The translations under genes and the position numbers were made by a program. Below, piece after piece: positions 44,125 through 55,458 of a stretch of 64,000 bases of DNA. The DNA lies in contig NZ_JAVDWM010000001.1 in NCBI RefSeq assembly GCF_031457495.1, forward strand, positions 1,972,001 to 2,036,000, in the 5' to 3' direction. The notes under the pieces were generated by a model that searched no databases, was not told the DNA's origin, and saw only the letters and a list, made by a program, of their open reading frames with translations. This DNA comes from Sphingopyxis sp. BE259 (GTDB lineage: Bacteria > Pseudomonadota > Alphaproteobacteria > Sphingomonadales > Sphingomonadaceae). Within the stretch, counting starts at the first letter, position 1. Each line of letters starts with the position of its first letter.

Positions 44125-44261
44125 CCCCGGTACATGCCATTGCCAGCGTGCTGCTGGCGGGAATGAGCTTCGCCGTGTGGCGCGGCTTTAATCCGCGCGG
44201 CAAGTCGAACAAGCCCGGCCCGCATAACGGCTGGCGAAATCAGGACGGGACCGGTAAATGA
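44121..44261 (+). CDS. Tiny membrane protein between nuoG and nuoH
   Basis: 46 aa, beginning [23 protein letters not shown], one membrane helix (about 4-22), and a basic polar tail ([14 protein letters not shown]). Its ATG overlaps the nuoG stop and its stop overlaps the nuoH start (ATGA on both sides). Perfect coupling argues that it is translated. It is below the usual length for gene finders. Function unknown; an accessory complex I subunit is a possibility. Confidence 0.65.
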   Translation: MTPVHAIASVLLAGMSFAVWRGFNPRGKSNKPGPHNGWRNQDGTGK

Positions 44262-45307
44262 CCGAGACCTTCATCTCGTGGGGCATGGACCCGAATTGGG
44301 CGTGGGGCGTCGCGACGATTGCGGGCATCCTGTTGATCGCGCTGCCGCTGATGCTGGCGGTCGCGATGATCATTTATGCCGATCGCAAGATTTGGGCGGC
44401 GATTGCGCTCCGCCGCGGTCCTAACGTGGTCGGTCCGTTCGGTCTGTTGCAGAGCTTCGCCGACGGTCTGAAAGTGTTCCTGCAGGAAACGATCATCCCG
44501 ACCGGTGCGAACCGCGGGTTGTTCCTCATCGCGCCGATCATCACCTTCACCGTCGCGTTGCTGGCGTGGGCAGTGATCCCGTTCAATTCGGGCGCGGTGC
44601 TGGCCGACATCAACGTCGGATTGCTCTACATCCTCGCGATTTCGTCGCTCGGCGTGTATGGCGTGATCCTGTCGGGTTGGGCGTCGAACTCGAAATATCC
44701 CTTCTTCTCGGCAATGCGCGCCTCGGCGCAGATGATCTCCTATGAAGTCTCGATCGGGTTCATCCTGATCGGCGTCGTGCTGTTCGCCGACAGCTTCAAC
44801 ATGAACGAGATCGTGAAAGCGCAGCAGGGCCACGGGCTCGGCATCGTCAATGCCTTCGGCTTCAACCTGCTGCTGTTCCCGCTCGCGGTGATGTTCCTGA
44901 TCTCGTCGCTCGCCGAAACTGCGCGCGCGCCGTTCGACCTTACCGAAGCGGAATCGGAGCTCGTCGCGGGTTACCAGACCGAATATTCGTCGATGAGCTT
45001 CGCGCTCTTCTGGCTTGGCGAATATGCCAACGTCCTGCTGATGGCGACGCTGAACGCGGTGCTGTTCTGGGGCGGCTGGCTGCCGCCGCTCAACATCGAC
45101 CTGATCCCGTGGTTCGACATTCCCGGGATCATCTGGCTTTTCGCCAAGATCCTGCTTTTCTTCTTCATCTTCAGCTGGGTGAAGGCGACCGTGCCGCGCT
45201 ACCGCTATGATCAGCTGATGCGCCTTGGCTGGAAAGTCTTCCTGCCGATTTCGCTGATCTGGATCTTCCTGATCTCGGGCTGGCTGATGCTGACGAGGTA
45301 TGGATGA
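44258..45307 (+). CDS. nuoH: NADH-quinone oxidoreductase subunit H
   Basis: 349 aa, about eight helices, joining the peripheral and membrane arms and lining the quinone entry. It has the conserved [33 protein letters not shown] (about 37-69), [27 protein letters not shown] and [14 protein letters not shown]. It overlaps the next orphan ORF by 4 bp (ATGA). Confidence 0.97.
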   Translation: MTETFISWGMDPNWAWGVATIAGILLIALPLMLAVAMIIYADRKIWAAIALRRGPNVVGPFGLLQSFADGLKVFLQETIIPTGANRGLFLIAPIITFTVALLAWAVIPFNSGAVLADINVGLLYILAISSLGVYGVILSGWASNSKYPFFSAMRASAQMISYEVSIGFILIGVVLFADSFNMNEIVKAQQGHGLGIVNAFGFNLLLFPLAVMFLISSLAETARAPFDLTEAESELVAGYQTEYSSMSFALFWLGEYANVLLMATLNAVLFWGGWLPPLNIDLIPWFDIPGIIWLFAKILLFFFIFSWVKATVPRYRYDQLMRLGWKVFLPISLIWIFLISGWLMLTRYG

Positions 45308-45735
45308 TTTTGGCCATAACATCTTTGTTGGCTCTGCAAGCCGCCGCTTCTCCTGTTCACTCGGTGACGCCATGGTCCGGTTCGGTTCAGGTGATGAATT
45401 GCGACGTCGTTCAAGCGAAAGGAGGCAATGCTATTTTTGCCCTGACGCTGATGGACGACAAGGCATTTGTCGCTGACGGAACCGGAGCCGGAATAACGAT
45501 GGAGCGTTTCGCTCCGACAAATAACGGCCCGGATATAGTTCGCGGTAATGCGATCATCCGACGCATGGATTTCGATGCGGCCGATGCGAAAATCGTCGTT
45601 CGGCAGCTTTATCAGGCAAACGCGCTTCGCAGCACGTTCGTTGTGATTGGCGATGATGCAACAGACGAGCGGGATTTGGGCTTCGAGCAGGCCGCTGGAT
45701 TTTGCCGTTCCAATTCGACCGAGACAAAACAATGA
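45304..45735 (+). CDS. Exported protein of unknown function inside nuo operon (H/I)
   Basis: 143 aa. A short signal peptide (about 1-15, [17 protein letters not shown]) precedes a small domain with two cysteines ([11 protein letters not shown] and AGFCRSN). Strands alternate ([28 protein letters not shown]). It has no recognised family. Its ATG overlaps the nuoH stop and its stop overlaps the nuoI ATG, so it is coupled to both. The codon use is visibly less GC-rich (TCT, ATA, TTA-type codons) than that of its nuo neighbours, which suggests a later insertion. Confidence 0.72.
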   Translation: MILAITSLLALQAAASPVHSVTPWSGSVQVMNCDVVQAKGGNAIFALTLMDDKAFVADGTGAGITMERFAPTNNGPDIVRGNAIIRRMDFDAADAKIVVRQLYQANALRSTFVVIGDDATDERDLGFEQAAGFCRSNSTETKQ

Positions 45736-46220
45736 GCACCATCGCCCATCTGATCAAAAGCTTCACCTTGTGGGAGTTTGTGAAGGCGCACGCCCTCACG
45801 CTCAAATATTTCTTCAAGCCGAAGGCGACGATCAACTATCCGTTCGAGAAGAACCCGCTGAGCCCGCGTTTCCGCGGCGAGCATGCGCTGCGCCGTTATC
45901 CGAACGGCGAGGAACGTTGCATCGCGTGCAAGCTGTGCGAAGCGGTGTGCCCGGCGCAGGCGATCACAATTGAGGCCGAACCGCGCGAAGACGGCTCGCG
46001 CCGCACGACGCGGTATGACATTGACATGACCAAGTGCATCTATTGCGGCTTCTGTCAGGAAGCATGCCCGGTCGATGCGGTGGTCGAGGGGCCGAACTTC
46101 GAATATGCGACCGAAACGCGCGAAGAGCTGCTCTATGACAAGGCCAAGCTGCTCGCCAATGGCGACAAATGGGAACGCGCGATCGCGGCAAATCTTGCCG
46201 CCGACGCGCCCTATCGATAA
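45732..46220 (+). CDS. nuoI: NADH-quinone oxidoreductase subunit I
   Basis: 162 aa from the ATG at 45732, which overlaps the preceding ORF stop; the open frame upstream is not needed. Two [4Fe-4S] clusters (N6a, N6b) have ligands C63/C66/C69 with C112, and C102/C105/C108 with C73 ([24 protein letters not shown]). It relays electrons to NuoB. Confidence 0.97.
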   Translation: MSTIAHLIKSFTLWEFVKAHALTLKYFFKPKATINYPFEKNPLSPRFRGEHALRRYPNGEERCIACKLCEAVCPAQAITIEAEPREDGSRRTTRYDIDMTKCIYCGFCQEACPVDAVVEGPNFEYATETREELLYDKAKLLANGDKWERAIAANLAADAPYR

Positions 46221-46232
46221 GGGCGCGCGCAT

Positions 46233-46844
46233 ATGATCCAACTCTTTGCCTTTTACCTGTTCGCGACCGTCGTCATCGCCTCTGCGGCGATGGTGATTTT
46301 CGCGCGCAACCCGGTGCACAGCGTCATGTGGCTGATCCTCGCCTTCTTCAACGCGGCGGGGTTGATGCTGCTCGCGGGGGCCGAGTTCATCGCGATGCTG
46401 CTGGTCATCGTCTATGTCGGTGCGGTCGCAGTGCTGTTCCTGTTCGTCGTGATGATGCTCAACATCGATTTCGCCGAGCTGCGCGCCGGTTTCGTACGCT
46501 ATCTGCCGCTCGGCGCGCTCGTCGCTATCATCCTTGCTGCTGAATTGATCTTCGCGGTCGGCGCATGGAGCGCGGGTGGGGTCGATCTCGCGGCACGCGC
46601 GGCGCCCGCGGTCAGCGACAAGAGCAATATCCAGCAGATCGGCGAGCTGCTCTACACGCGTTACATCTTCCTGTTCGAGGCGGCGGGTATCGTGCTGCTC
46701 GTCGCGATGATCGGCGCGATCGTGCTGACGCATCGCCAGCGTGGTGGGGTACGCACGCAGAATATCTCGCTGCAAAATCAGCGCCGTCCGCAGGACGCGA
46801 CGCGGCTCGTTGATCCGGGCGTCGGGCAGGGGATGGAATTGTGA
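46233..46844 (+). CDS. nuoJ: NADH-quinone oxidoreductase subunit J
   Basis: 203 aa, five hydrophobic helices, with RNPVHSVMWLILAFFNAAGLMLLAGAEFIAMLLVIVYVGAVAVLFLFVVMML in the first half. This is the helix-3 pi-bulge region. The C-terminal tail is soluble and Gln/Arg-rich. A palindromic repeat follows the stop and breaks the tight coupling with nuoK. Confidence 0.95.
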   Translation: MIQLFAFYLFATVVIASAAMVIFARNPVHSVMWLILAFFNAAGLMLLAGAEFIAMLLVIVYVGAVAVLFLFVVMMLNIDFAELRAGFVRYLPLGALVAIILAAELIFAVGAWSAGGVDLAARAAPAVSDKSNIQQIGELLYTRYIFLFEAAGIVLLVAMIGAIVLTHRQRGGVRTQNISLQNQRRPQDATRLVDPGVGQGMEL

Positions 46845-46864
46845 TTTCTAGTGCCCCCCAAACT

Positions 46865-46938
46865 CCGTTTGCATCGAGCGAAGTCGAGATGCGTCTGGCG
46901 CTGCGCTCGCGTGTCTCGACTTCGCTCGACACGAACGG
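46865..46938. repeat. Palindromic repeat between nuoJ and nuoK
   Basis: CCGTTTGCATCGAGCGAAGTCGAGATGCG pairs with CGCGTGTCTCGACTTCGCTCGACACGAACGG with few mismatches. Same family as 13042-13120. It is the largest intergenic gap in the nuo operon (124 bp), the only one with no overlap or near-overlap. Confidence 0.9.
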
Positions 46939-46968
46939 AATTCGGATGACCGTGATTGGAGCGGACGA

Positions 46969-47274
46969 ATGATTTCGGTCGGCCATTATCTTGCCGTTTC
47001 GGCGGTGCTGTTCACGCTCGGCGTGCTCGGCATCTTCATCAACCGCAAGAATATCATCGTCATCCTGATGGCGATCGAACTGATCTTGCTGGCGGTGAAC
47101 ATCAACCTGGTCGCGTTCAGCGCCGCGCTGAACGATCTGGTCGGGCAGGTTTTCGCGATGTTCGTGCTGACCGTCGCGGCGGGCGAAGCGGCGATCGGGC
47201 TTGCCATTCTTGTGATCTATTTCCGCGGCCGCGGCACCATTGCGGTCGATGACGCCAACCGGATGAAGGGGTAA
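46969..47274 (+). CDS. nuoK: NADH-quinone oxidoreductase subunit K
   Basis: 101 aa, three helices, with [29 protein letters not shown] (about 22-50) carrying the proton-channel Glu in AIELILL, and [21 protein letters not shown] with a second Glu. It lies 4 nt before the nuoL start. Confidence 0.96.
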   Translation: MISVGHYLAVSAVLFTLGVLGIFINRKNIIVILMAIELILLAVNINLVAFSAALNDLVGQVFAMFVLTVAAGEAAIGLAILVIYFRGRGTIAVDDANRMKG

Positions 47275-47278
47275 GCCG

Positions 47279-49324
47279 GTGATTCAGGCGATCGTTTTCC
47301 TGCCGCTGCTCGCGGCGCTTGTCGCAGGGCTCGGCCAGCGGGCCATCGGCCCCTTTGCGGCCAAGCTGATCACCACGGGCGCGCTGTTCACCAGCGCGGC
47401 GCTCAGCTGGCCGATCTTCCTGTCCTATGTGATGGGCACGGGTCAGGCCGAGGTCGTGACCGTGCTGCACTGGGTGTCGTCGGGCGCGCTGCAGTTCAAT
47501 TGGGAGCTGCGCGTCGATGCGCTGACCGCGGTGATGCTCGTCGTGATCACAACGGTGTCGGCGCTCGTCCACCTGTATAGCTGGGGCTATATGGAGGAAG
47601 ACCCGGACCAGCCGCGCTTCTTCGCCTATCTCTCGCTGTTCACCTTCGCGATGCTGATGCTCGTGACCGCGAACAATCTGGTCCAGATGTTCTTCGGTTG
47701 GGAAGGCGTCGGCCTTGCGTCGTACCTCCTCATCGGTTTCTGGTACAAGAAACCGAGCGCCAATGCCGCGGCGATCAAGGCGTTCGTCGTCAACCGCGTT
47801 GGCGATCTTGGCTTCATGCTCGGTATCTTCGGCACCTTCCTCGTCTTCGGCACCGTGTCGATCCCCGAGATTCTGGCTGCTGCGCCGGGCATGGCGGGTT
47901 CGACGATCAGCTTCATGGGCATGCGTCTCGACACGATGACGATCCTTTGCCTGCTGCTGTTCATCGGCGCGATGGGCAAGTCGGCGCAGCTCGGCCTGCA
48001 CACCTGGCTGCCCGACGCGATGGAAGGCCCGACCCCGGTGTCGGCGCTGATCCACGCCGCGACGATGGTCACCGCGGGCGTGTTCATGGTGTGCCGCCTG
48101 TCGCCGATGTTCGAAACATCGGACGTCGCGCAGGGCGTCGTGATGTTCGTCGGCGCCGCGACCTGCTTCTTCGCCGCGACCGTCGCGACAACGCAGTGGG
48201 ACATCAAGCGCGTCATCGCCTATTCGACCTGTTCACAGCTCGGGTACATGTTTTTCGCTGCGGGCGCGGGCGCTTATGGCGCGGCGATGTTCCACCTGTT
48301 CACGCACGCCTTCTTCAAGGCATTGCTGTTCCTTGGTGCCGGTTCGGTCATCCACGCGATGCATCACGAACAGGACATGCGCTATTACGGCAATCTGCGG
48401 AAATCGATCCCAATCACCTATTGGGCGATGATGCTCGGCACGCTGGCGATCACCGGCGTCGGCATCGCGGGCGTTGCGGGCTTTGCCGGCTTCTATTCCA
48501 AGGACGGCATCCTCGAGGCGGCTTATGCGAGCGGCGGCGGCGGTGTCATCGCTTTCTGGGTCGGCATTTTTGTCGCCTTCCTCACCAGCTTCTATTCGTG
48601 GCGCCTCGTCTTCCTGACCTTCTATGGCAAGCCGCGCTGGGAACAGAGCGAGCATATCCAGCATGCGGTGCACGACGATCATGGCCACGGCCATGACGAG
48701 CATGCCCACACCGCGCATGACGATCATCATCATGCCGCTTCGGGCGACGGCACCGCAGGTTACCAGCCGCACGAGAGCCCGATCAGCATGCTGATCCCGC
48801 TGGTCGTGTTGTCGATCGGCGCGGTGTTCGCGGGGATCGCGTTCCACCACCCGTTCATCTATCCCGAAGAGGGGCTGGCGTTCTGGAACGGCAGCCTGGC
48901 GTTCGACGCCGAGTTGATGCACCACGCGCACGAAGTCCCGCTGTGGGTGAAATGGACGCCGTTCACGGTGATGGCGATCGGGCTGTTCCTCGCGTGGAAC
49001 AGCTATATCCGCAACACCACGCTGCCGGCGCGGTTCGTGGCCCAGTTCAAGCTGCTCCACCAGTTCCTCTACAACAAATGGTATTTCGACGAGCTCTACG
49101 ACATCCTTTTCGTCAAGCCCGCCTTTGCGATCGGCCGCTTCTTCTGGAAGCGCGGCGATGAACAGACCATCGATCGCTTCGGTCCCGATGGCATGGCGGC
49201 GCTCGTTCAGGGGGGCACCCGGCTCGCGGTGCGGCTGCAATCGGGTTATGTTTATGGATATGCGTTTGTGATGCTGCTCGGGCTTGTCGGCCTTGCCAGC
49301 TGGGCCATGGTGAAGTTCCTGTGA
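47279..49324 (+). CDS. nuoL: NADH-quinone oxidoreductase subunit L with His-rich loop
   Basis: 681 aa from a GTG. This antiporter-like proton channel has about 16 helices. It has the [19 protein letters not shown] (about 139-157), [37 protein letters not shown] and KDGILEAAY regions, with channel Lys/Glu/His residues. Between helices (about 459-490) lies a His/Asp-rich loop ([23 protein letters not shown]) that may bind metal. It ends in a long lateral helix region. It overlaps nuoM by 4 bp. Confidence 0.96.
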   Translation: MIQAIVFLPLLAALVAGLGQRAIGPFAAKLITTGALFTSAALSWPIFLSYVMGTGQAEVVTVLHWVSSGALQFNWELRVDALTAVMLVVITTVSALVHLYSWGYMEEDPDQPRFFAYLSLFTFAMLMLVTANNLVQMFFGWEGVGLASYLLIGFWYKKPSANAAAIKAFVVNRVGDLGFMLGIFGTFLVFGTVSIPEILAAAPGMAGSTISFMGMRLDTMTILCLLLFIGAMGKSAQLGLHTWLPDAMEGPTPVSALIHAATMVTAGVFMVCRLSPMFETSDVAQGVVMFVGAATCFFAATVATTQWDIKRVIAYSTCSQLGYMFFAAGAGAYGAAMFHLFTHAFFKALLFLGAGSVIHAMHHEQDMRYYGNLRKSIPITYWAMMLGTLAITGVGIAGVAGFAGFYSKDGILEAAYASGGGGVIAFWVGIFVAFLTSFYSWRLVFLTFYGKPRWEQSEHIQHAVHDDHGHGHDEHAHTAHDDHHHAASGDGTAGYQPHESPISMLIPLVVLSIGAVFAGIAFHHPFIYPEEGLAFWNGSLAFDAELMHHAHEVPLWVKWTPFTVMAIGLFLAWNSYIRNTTLPARFVAQFKLLHQFLYNKWYFDELYDILFVKPAFAIGRFFWKRGDEQTIDRFGPDGMAALVQGGTRLAVRLQSGYVYGYAFVMLLGLVGLASWAMVKFL

Positions 49325-50874
49325 GCGGTTTCCCGATCCTTTCGCTGATGCTGGCGGTCCCTGCGGTCGCCGCCATCGCCTGCCTGTTCGTCGGCGACAA
49401 GATGGCGCGCTGGGTCGCGCTTGGTGCGACGCTGATCACCTTCGTCCTTGGCTGTATGATGTGGGCCGGGTTCGATATCGGCGGCGCGCAGTGGCAGTTC
49501 ACCGAACGCGCCGACCTGTTCGGGCGCTTCAGCTGGGCGCTCGGCATCGACGGCATGGCGCTGATGCTGATCATGCTCAGCGTGTTCCTGATGCCCCTCT
49601 GCATCCTGGCGAGTTGGGACGCGATCAAGAGCCGTGTCGGTCTCTACATGGCGATGTTCCTGATCATGGAAACGATTATGATCGGCGTGTTCTGCGCGCA
49701 GGATCTGCTGCTGTTCTATATCTTTTTCGAAGCCGGATTGATCCCGATGTATTTCATCATCGGCATCTGGGGCGGCGCGAACCGCAAATATGCGGCGTAT
49801 AAGTTCTTCCTCTACACGCTGCTCGGATCGGTGCTGATGCTGGTCGCGATGATCGCGATGATCGGTGAAGCGGGAACCACCGACATTCCGACGCTGCTCA
49901 ACTACGACTTCCCGGTCGAAATGCAGACGTGGCTGTGGCTCGCCTTCTTCGCCAGCCTCGCGGTCAAGATGCCGATGTGGCCCGTCCACACCTGGCTTCC
50001 CGACGCGCACGTCCAAGCGCCGACGGCGGGCTCGATGATCCTGGCAGGCGTGCTCTTGAAGCTCGGCGCCTATGGCTTCATCCGTTTCATGATGCCGATG
50101 TTCCCCGACGCGTCGGCGCAACTGATGTGGATCGTGTTCGGCCTGTCGATGGTCGCGGTGGTGTACACCAGCCTTGTCGCCTTGGCGCAGAGCGACATGA
50201 AGAAGCTGATCGCCTATTCGTCGGTCGCGCATATGGCGATCGTCACCGCGGGCCTGTTCGCGTTCAACCAGCAGGGGATCGAGGGCGCGCTGATCATCAT
50301 GCTCAGCCATGGTGTCGTGTCGGCCGCGCTCTTTTTCTGCGTCGGCGTGATTTACGACCGGCTCCACACGCGCGAGATCGACCGGTATGGCGGCCTCGCG
50401 GTGAACATGCCGGCCTATGCGCTGTTTTTCATGCTGTTCACGATGGCGTCGATCGGTTTGCCGGGGACCAGCGGTTTCGTCGGCGAATTCCTGAGCCTCG
50501 CGGGCATTTATGAAGCGTCGAGCTGGGTCGCGTTCGTGTGCACCACCGGGATCATCCTCGGCGCCGCCTACATGCTTTACCTCTACCGCCGCGTGGTGTT
50601 CGGCGAACTGACCAAGGATGATGTAAAGGCAATGCCCGACCTCAACGCGCGCGAATGGACGATCCTGGCGCCTTTGGCCGCCGTGGCGTTGTGGATGGGC
50701 GTCTATCCCGAGAGTTTCCTCGCCCCGATGCGCGGTGACGTGACGACGGTTGTCGCGCGCCTCGCTCCGGCTAAGCCTGCGGGCGATGCCCATCTCGCAG
50801 CCGGCAATCCGCAGCCCGCCAAGGCGCAAGGTGCAACCGCCCACGGATCGAGCCATGCGGGAGGCGTCCAATGA
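49321..50874 (+). CDS. nuoM: NADH-quinone oxidoreductase subunit M
   Basis: 517 aa from a GTG overlapping the nuoL stop. It has [36 protein letters not shown] (about 138-158), [42 protein letters not shown] and [11 protein letters not shown] with the proton-path Lys, Glu and His residues. The C-terminal tail is Ala/Pro/Gly-rich with several His. It overlaps nuoN by 4 bp. Confidence 0.96.
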   Translation: MSGFPILSLMLAVPAVAAIACLFVGDKMARWVALGATLITFVLGCMMWAGFDIGGAQWQFTERADLFGRFSWALGIDGMALMLIMLSVFLMPLCILASWDAIKSRVGLYMAMFLIMETIMIGVFCAQDLLLFYIFFEAGLIPMYFIIGIWGGANRKYAAYKFFLYTLLGSVLMLVAMIAMIGEAGTTDIPTLLNYDFPVEMQTWLWLAFFASLAVKMPMWPVHTWLPDAHVQAPTAGSMILAGVLLKLGAYGFIRFMMPMFPDASAQLMWIVFGLSMVAVVYTSLVALAQSDMKKLIAYSSVAHMAIVTAGLFAFNQQGIEGALIIMLSHGVVSAALFFCVGVIYDRLHTREIDRYGGLAVNMPAYALFFMLFTMASIGLPGTSGFVGEFLSLAGIYEASSWVAFVCTTGIILGAAYMLYLYRRVVFGELTKDDVKAMPDLNAREWTILAPLAAVALWMGVYPESFLAPMRGDVTTVVARLAPAKPAGDAHLAAGNPQPAKAQGATAHGSSHAGGVQ

Positions 50875-52304
50875 CCGCCGATCTCGCGCTTATCTGGCCC
50901 GAACTGATCCTGACGATCGGCGGGCTCATCACGCTGATGCTCGGCACCTTCATGGGTGACCGGCAGGTCGGTCTATACCAGCTCAGCGCGCTGCTGACGC
51001 TGGCCGCGGCCGCGGCATCCGTCGTCGCGCTGTTCGGTATCGAGACGACGGTTTTTTCCGGCACATTGTCGGTCGACAGCTTCGGCGGCTTTGCCAAGCT
51101 GCTGATCTATGCCGCGAGCTTCATCTGCATCCTGATCGCACCGCGCTTTTTCAACGGGGGGATGCGCGCCGAATATCCGGTGCTGATCCTGTTCGCCGCG
51201 CTCGGCATGGGCATCATGGCCTCGTCGCGCGATCTGATGACGCTGTATGTCGGGCTCGAACTGAACAGCCTCGCGGCCTATGTGCTCGCCAGCTTCATGC
51301 GCACCGACGAACGGTCGAGCGAGGCGGGGCTGAAATATTTCGTCCTCGGCGCGCTGGCGTCGGGCATGCTGCTCTACGGCATTTCGCTGCTCTATGGCTT
51401 CACCGGCACCACCGATTTCGCCGGGATCGCCAAGGTCATGGGCGGAGAGCTCAACATCGGGCTGATCTTTGGCATCGTGTTCGTGCTCGCGGGGCTGGGT
51501 TTCAAGATCAGCGCCGTGCCGTTCCACATGTGGACCCCCGACGTCTATGAGGGCGCGCCGACCCCGGTGACGACCTTCTTCGCTACAGCGCCGAAAGTGG
51601 CGGCGATGGCGCTGATGACGCGCGTCGTGATCGACGCGATGGGGCCTGCGGTCGGTGCGTGGCAACAGATCATCATCTTCCTCGCGCTCGCCTCGATCAT
51701 CCTCGGCGCGGTCGGTGCGATCGGACAGAAGAATATCAAGCGCTTGCTCGCTTATTCGTCGATCAACAACGTCGGCTTCATGCTGATCGGTCTCGCCGCG
51801 GGAACGCAGGCGGGGGTTGAGGGCGTGCTGACCTATCTGCTTGTCTATGTGGTGACGACGGTCGGCGCCTTCGTGGTCGTGCTGCAATTACGCGATGCCG
51901 ATGGCAATTACATCGAAAGCATCCCGGCGCTTGCCGGTCTGTCGCAGCGCCGCCCCGGCTTGGCGGCAGCGATGGCAGTATTCCTGTTCAGCCTGGCGGG
52001 CATCCCGCCGCTGTTCGGCTTCTGGCCGAAATATCTGGTGTTCGAGGCCGCGGTGAATGCCAATTTGGTGCCGCTGGCGGTTGCCGGTATCGTCGCGTCG
52101 GTGATCGGCGCATTCTATTATATCGCGATCATCAAGACGATGTATTTTGACGATAAATCGAACACCGAAATCCCTGCCGGTGGCGGCGCGATCGTCGAGG
52201 ATGCGGTGATTACCGCCAGCGCGCTGTGGCTGTCGGTCATCGGCTATCTGTTCATTCCGGTGCTGGCCGTCGTTTCGGCGAGCGCCGCCGCGGTGCTGTT
52301 CTGA
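50871..52304 (+). CDS. nuoN: NADH-quinone oxidoreductase subunit N
   Basis: 477 aa, about 14 helices, with [43 protein letters not shown] (about 126-168), [34 protein letters not shown] and [23 protein letters not shown]. Last of the 14 nuo genes. The next gene, birA, reads through the end of this frame. Confidence 0.95.
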   Translation: MTADLALIWPELILTIGGLITLMLGTFMGDRQVGLYQLSALLTLAAAAASVVALFGIETTVFSGTLSVDSFGGFAKLLIYAASFICILIAPRFFNGGMRAEYPVLILFAALGMGIMASSRDLMTLYVGLELNSLAAYVLASFMRTDERSSEAGLKYFVLGALASGMLLYGISLLYGFTGTTDFAGIAKVMGGELNIGLIFGIVFVLAGLGFKISAVPFHMWTPDVYEGAPTPVTTFFATAPKVAAMALMTRVVIDAMGPAVGAWQQIIIFLALASIILGAVGAIGQKNIKRLLAYSSINNVGFMLIGLAAGTQAGVEGVLTYLLVYVVTTVGAFVVVLQLRDADGNYIESIPALAGLSQRRPGLAAAMAVFLFSLAGIPPLFGFWPKYLVFEAAVNANLVPLAVAGIVASVIGAFYYIAIIKTMYFDDKSNTEIPAGGGAIVEDAVITASALWLSVIGYLFIPVLAVVSASAAAVLF

Positions 52305-53026
52305 TACCGCCGATCGAGCGGGTAGCGCAGACAGGTTCGACCAATGCCGACCTGCTGGCGCGGCTGGCCAGCGGCGAGCAGGTCGGCGAGGGGCACTGGC
52401 TGATCGCCGATCGTCAGACCGCTGGACGCGGACGGCTGGGACGCGGCTGGAACGACGGGCAGGGCAATTTCATGGGCTCGACCGTCGTTCACCTGACGAT
52501 CGGTGACCCGTCGCCTGCAAGCCTCGCGCTGGTCGCCGGGGTGGCGCTGGCCAAGACCGTCGCGGCGCTAGCACCGAACATCGACGCGCAGCTGAAATGG
52601 CCGAACGACCTGTTGGTGGGCGGCGCGAAATGCGCGGGTATCCTGATGGAGCGCACCGGCAATTCGGTGGTGATCGGGATCGGGGCCAATCTGGTCGCCG
52701 CGCCTGAGCTGCCCGATCGACCGACCGCAACGCTGGCGAGCAAAGGCGTCGCGCTCGACCGCGATCATTTCACCGGCGCGCTGGGCATCGCGATGATCGA
52801 CGCGCTGTGGACGTGGCGGCAGGAAGGCGTGGCGAGCATCGTGCGCGCCTGGCTGCCGCTGGCCCATCCGCTCGGGACGCCGCTGCATGTGTCCGAACAA
52901 AGCATTGACGGGACATTCGACGGTCTGGCCCAGGACGGCGCGCTCCGCTTGCGCCTGGGCGGCGGCGAGACCATGTTGATCCATGCGGGAGACGTCGAGT
53001 TACGGCGACCTGCGGAGGGGAATTGA
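52301..53026 (+). CDS. birA: Biotin--[acetyl-CoA-carboxylase] ligase, minimal form
   Basis: 241 aa if it starts with the CTG at 52301; the only upstream standard start in frame is a GTG at 52226, inside nuoN. The ligase core has QTGSTNADL (about 10-18), [19 protein letters not shown] (biotin-adenylate loop), [20 protein letters not shown] and IGIGANL. There is no N-terminal DNA-binding HTH, so this class cannot be a biotin repressor. The start codon is unusual (see findings). The nuoN-birA-coaX-rnj order fits alphaproteobacteria. Confidence 0.82.
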   Translation: MIPPIERVAQTGSTNADLLARLASGEQVGEGHWLIADRQTAGRGRLGRGWNDGQGNFMGSTVVHLTIGDPSPASLALVAGVALAKTVAALAPNIDAQLKWPNDLLVGGAKCAGILMERTGNSVVIGIGANLVAAPELPDRPTATLASKGVALDRDHFTGALGIAMIDALWTWRQEGVASIVRAWLPLAHPLGTPLHVSEQSIDGTFDGLAQDGALRLRLGGGETMLIHAGDVELRRPAEGN

Positions 53027-53027
53027 G

Positions 53028-53813
53028 ATGCTGCTCGCGATCGATGTCGGCAACACCAATGCAAAATTCGCGCTGTTCCGCGGCACCGAGCTGCTCGCGC
53101 GCTGGCGCATCGCGACCGACGACCGCCGGACCGCCGACGAATATATGGTGTGGCTCGATCAATTGCTGCGCATCGAGGGCCATGACCGCGCCCAGGTCGA
53201 TGCCGTGATCATCTCGACGGTGGTGCCGCGCGCGCTCCACAATCTCCAGCTCCTCGCGGTCAAATATTTCGGTGTCGATGCGCTGGTCGCCGGGCGCGAG
53301 CCGGTGACGTGGGGCATCGCGCTCAAGGTCGACGAGCCGCGCTCGGTCGGCGCCGACCGCGCGGTCAACGCGATTGCGGCGCAGGCGGTCGAGCCTGGCA
53401 GGGACAAGCTGGTGATCAGTTTCGGTACTGCGACGACGCTCGATCATATCGGTTCCGAAGGCGCCTATCTGGGCGGCATCATCGCGCCGGGGGTCAATTT
53501 GTCATTGGAGGCTCTGGTCGCCGCCGCCGCCAAGCTGCCGCGGATTGCCATCGAAGCCCCGACAACGAGCAGCGTTATCGGGCGGACCACCGAAAGCCAG
53601 ATGCTGATCGGGGTATATTGGGGTTATGTATCCATGATGGAAGGCCTAATAGGGCGTATGAAATCCGAAATCGGCAAACCTCTCACCGTCATCGCGACCG
53701 GCGGCCTCGCCACCCTGTTTCAGGAACAGGCGCATCTGTTCGACCGTATCGAGCCTGATCTGACGCTGAACGGCCTGATGCATCTTTATGCGCAGCGGGG
53801 TGCCGCTGCATGA
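53028..53813 (+). CDS. coaX: Type III pantothenate kinase
   Basis: 261 aa from the ATG at 53028, with GGAGGGG nine bases upstream and only 1 nt after birA. It has [16 protein letters not shown] (about 2-17), the ISTVVPRA segment, ADRAVNAIA with phosphate loop and [13 protein letters not shown]. CoaX starts coenzyme A synthesis, needs a monovalent cation and resists feedback by CoA. It overlaps rnj by 4 bp. Confidence 0.93.
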   Translation: MLLAIDVGNTNAKFALFRGTELLARWRIATDDRRTADEYMVWLDQLLRIEGHDRAQVDAVIISTVVPRALHNLQLLAVKYFGVDALVAGREPVTWGIALKVDEPRSVGADRAVNAIAAQAVEPGRDKLVISFGTATTLDHIGSEGAYLGGIIAPGVNLSLEALVAAAAKLPRIAIEAPTTSSVIGRTTESQMLIGVYWGYVSMMEGLIGRMKSEIGKPLTVIATGGLATLFQEQAHLFDRIEPDLTLNGLMHLYAQRGAAA

Positions 53814-55444
53814 CCGTCCCCGGCAAAGAATTGTTGTTCCTCGCGCTCGGCGGATCGGGCGAGATTGGCATGAACGCCAATCTCTACGGCTGCGACGGCA
53901 AATGGATCATGCTCGACCTTGGCGTGACCTTTGGCACCCATGATTATCCCGGCATCGACATCATCATGCCCGATCTGGAATTCATTGAGGATCGCAAAAA
54001 GGATTTGCTCGGTATCATCCTGACCCACGGGCATGAGGATCATATTGGCGCTCTGCCTTATCTCGCCGCCGACCTTGGCGTGCCGCTCTACGCCAACCGC
54101 TTCACTGCCGGGCTGATCGCCAACAAGCTGGCGGAAGAAGGGTTGGAGAAAGAGGTCAAGATCAAGACCGTCGACATCGACGCGCATTTCCAGCTTGGCC
54201 CGTTCGGCATCCGGCTGATGCCGCTGGCGCACTCGATTCTCGAGATGAGCGCGGCGGTGATCGATACCCCTTATGGCCGCGTATTCCATACCGGCGACTG
54301 GAAGCTCGACGCGGATCCGGTGCTGGGCACGCCGTCGAGCGCCGCGGCGCTGACCGCGATCGGTGATGAGGGCGTCGATTTCTTGATCGGCGATTCGACA
54401 AATGCCTTCAATCCCGAGGCGTCGGGCAGCGAGGGCGACCTGTATGACGGGCTGCTCACCGCGGTCAGCAATGCCAAGGGGCGCGTCATTGTCACGACCT
54501 TTGCGTCGAACGCGGCCCGGCTCAAGACGCTGGGGCGCGTTGCCACGGCGACCGGGCGCTCGCTGTGCGTCGCGGGCCGTTCGCTCGACCGCATTCTGGG
54601 CGTCGCGCGATCGGTCGGCTATCTCAAGGACTTCCCGCCGACGGTCGATTTCGACGAGGCGATGCGCCTGCCGCGCGACAAGGTGATGGTCATCGCTACC
54701 GGCGGGCAGGGCGAACCGCGCGCGGCGCTGGCGCGCATGGCGTCTGACAGTCACCAGATCAAGTTGCAGGCGGGCGACACGGTCGTCTTTTCGTCCAAGC
54801 AGATCCCGGGCAATGAAGTCGCGATCGGGCGGATCATGAACCAGCTTGCTGCCAAGGACATTCTGACCGTCACCGAAAAGCAGGCGCATATCCATGTCAG
54901 CGGCCACCCGGGGCAGCCCGAACTGGCGGCGCTCTACGGCTGGCTGCGGCCAAAGCTGGTGGTGCCGGTCCACGGCGAGATTCGCCACATGCACGAACAG
55001 GCGCGCTTTGCGCTGGAAACGGGCGTTCCCGATGCGCTGATCCAGGAAAATGGCGATCTGGTCCGCCTCGCCCCCGGTCCCGCCAAAATCCTCGAGCGCG
55101 TCCGCGCCGGGCGGCTGATCCTCGACGGCGATGTGATCCTGCCTGCCGATGGCGAGACGATCAACGAGCGCCGCAAGCTGGCGCTACACGGTCATATCAC
55201 CGTCGCCGTCATCTTCACCGGCAAACGCTTTACCGAGGTGGCGGTCAGCTATCGCGGCGTCCCGGTCGAGGATGAGCGCGAGGCGTTTATCGACGAGATG
55301 CGCGAAGCGGCAGAGAAAGCCGCGCTGGTGCCCGCCAAGGAGCAGGAAAAAATGCGCGAGGCGATCCGGCTGAGCGTGCGCCGCGTCGCGACCGACTGGA
55401 CCGGCAAAAAACCCGTCGTCGATGTCATGCTCGTGCAGCTCTGA
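53810..55444 (+). CDS. rnj: Ribonuclease J
   Basis: 544 aa. The metallo-beta-lactamase fold has [15 protein letters not shown] (about 66-80; zinc ligands), [34 protein letters not shown], and the beta-CASP part with SSKQIPGNE and [11 protein letters not shown] (about 363-373). It acts in RNA maturation and decay, with 5'-3' exo- and endonuclease activity in homologues. It overlaps coaX and has its stop 14 nt before the DUF1467 gene. Confidence 0.93.
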   Translation: MTVPGKELLFLALGGSGEIGMNANLYGCDGKWIMLDLGVTFGTHDYPGIDIIMPDLEFIEDRKKDLLGIILTHGHEDHIGALPYLAADLGVPLYANRFTAGLIANKLAEEGLEKEVKIKTVDIDAHFQLGPFGIRLMPLAHSILEMSAAVIDTPYGRVFHTGDWKLDADPVLGTPSSAAALTAIGDEGVDFLIGDSTNAFNPEASGSEGDLYDGLLTAVSNAKGRVIVTTFASNAARLKTLGRVATATGRSLCVAGRSLDRILGVARSVGYLKDFPPTVDFDEAMRLPRDKVMVIATGGQGEPRAALARMASDSHQIKLQAGDTVVFSSKQIPGNEVAIGRIMNQLAAKDILTVTEKQAHIHVSGHPGQPELAALYGWLRPKLVVPVHGEIRHMHEQARFALETGVPDALIQENGDLVRLAPGPAKILERVRAGRLILDGDVILPADGETINERRKLALHGHITVAVIFTGKRFTEVAVSYRGVPVEDEREAFIDEMREAAEKAALVPAKEQEKMREAIRLSVRRVATDWTGKKPVVDVMLVQL

Positions 55445-55458
55445 ACGGACTTACAACG

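Noticed and set aside
49252..50871. 539-codon open frame opposite nuoM
   Set aside because: A shadow of nuoM, rich in His/Arg/Asp; no domain.
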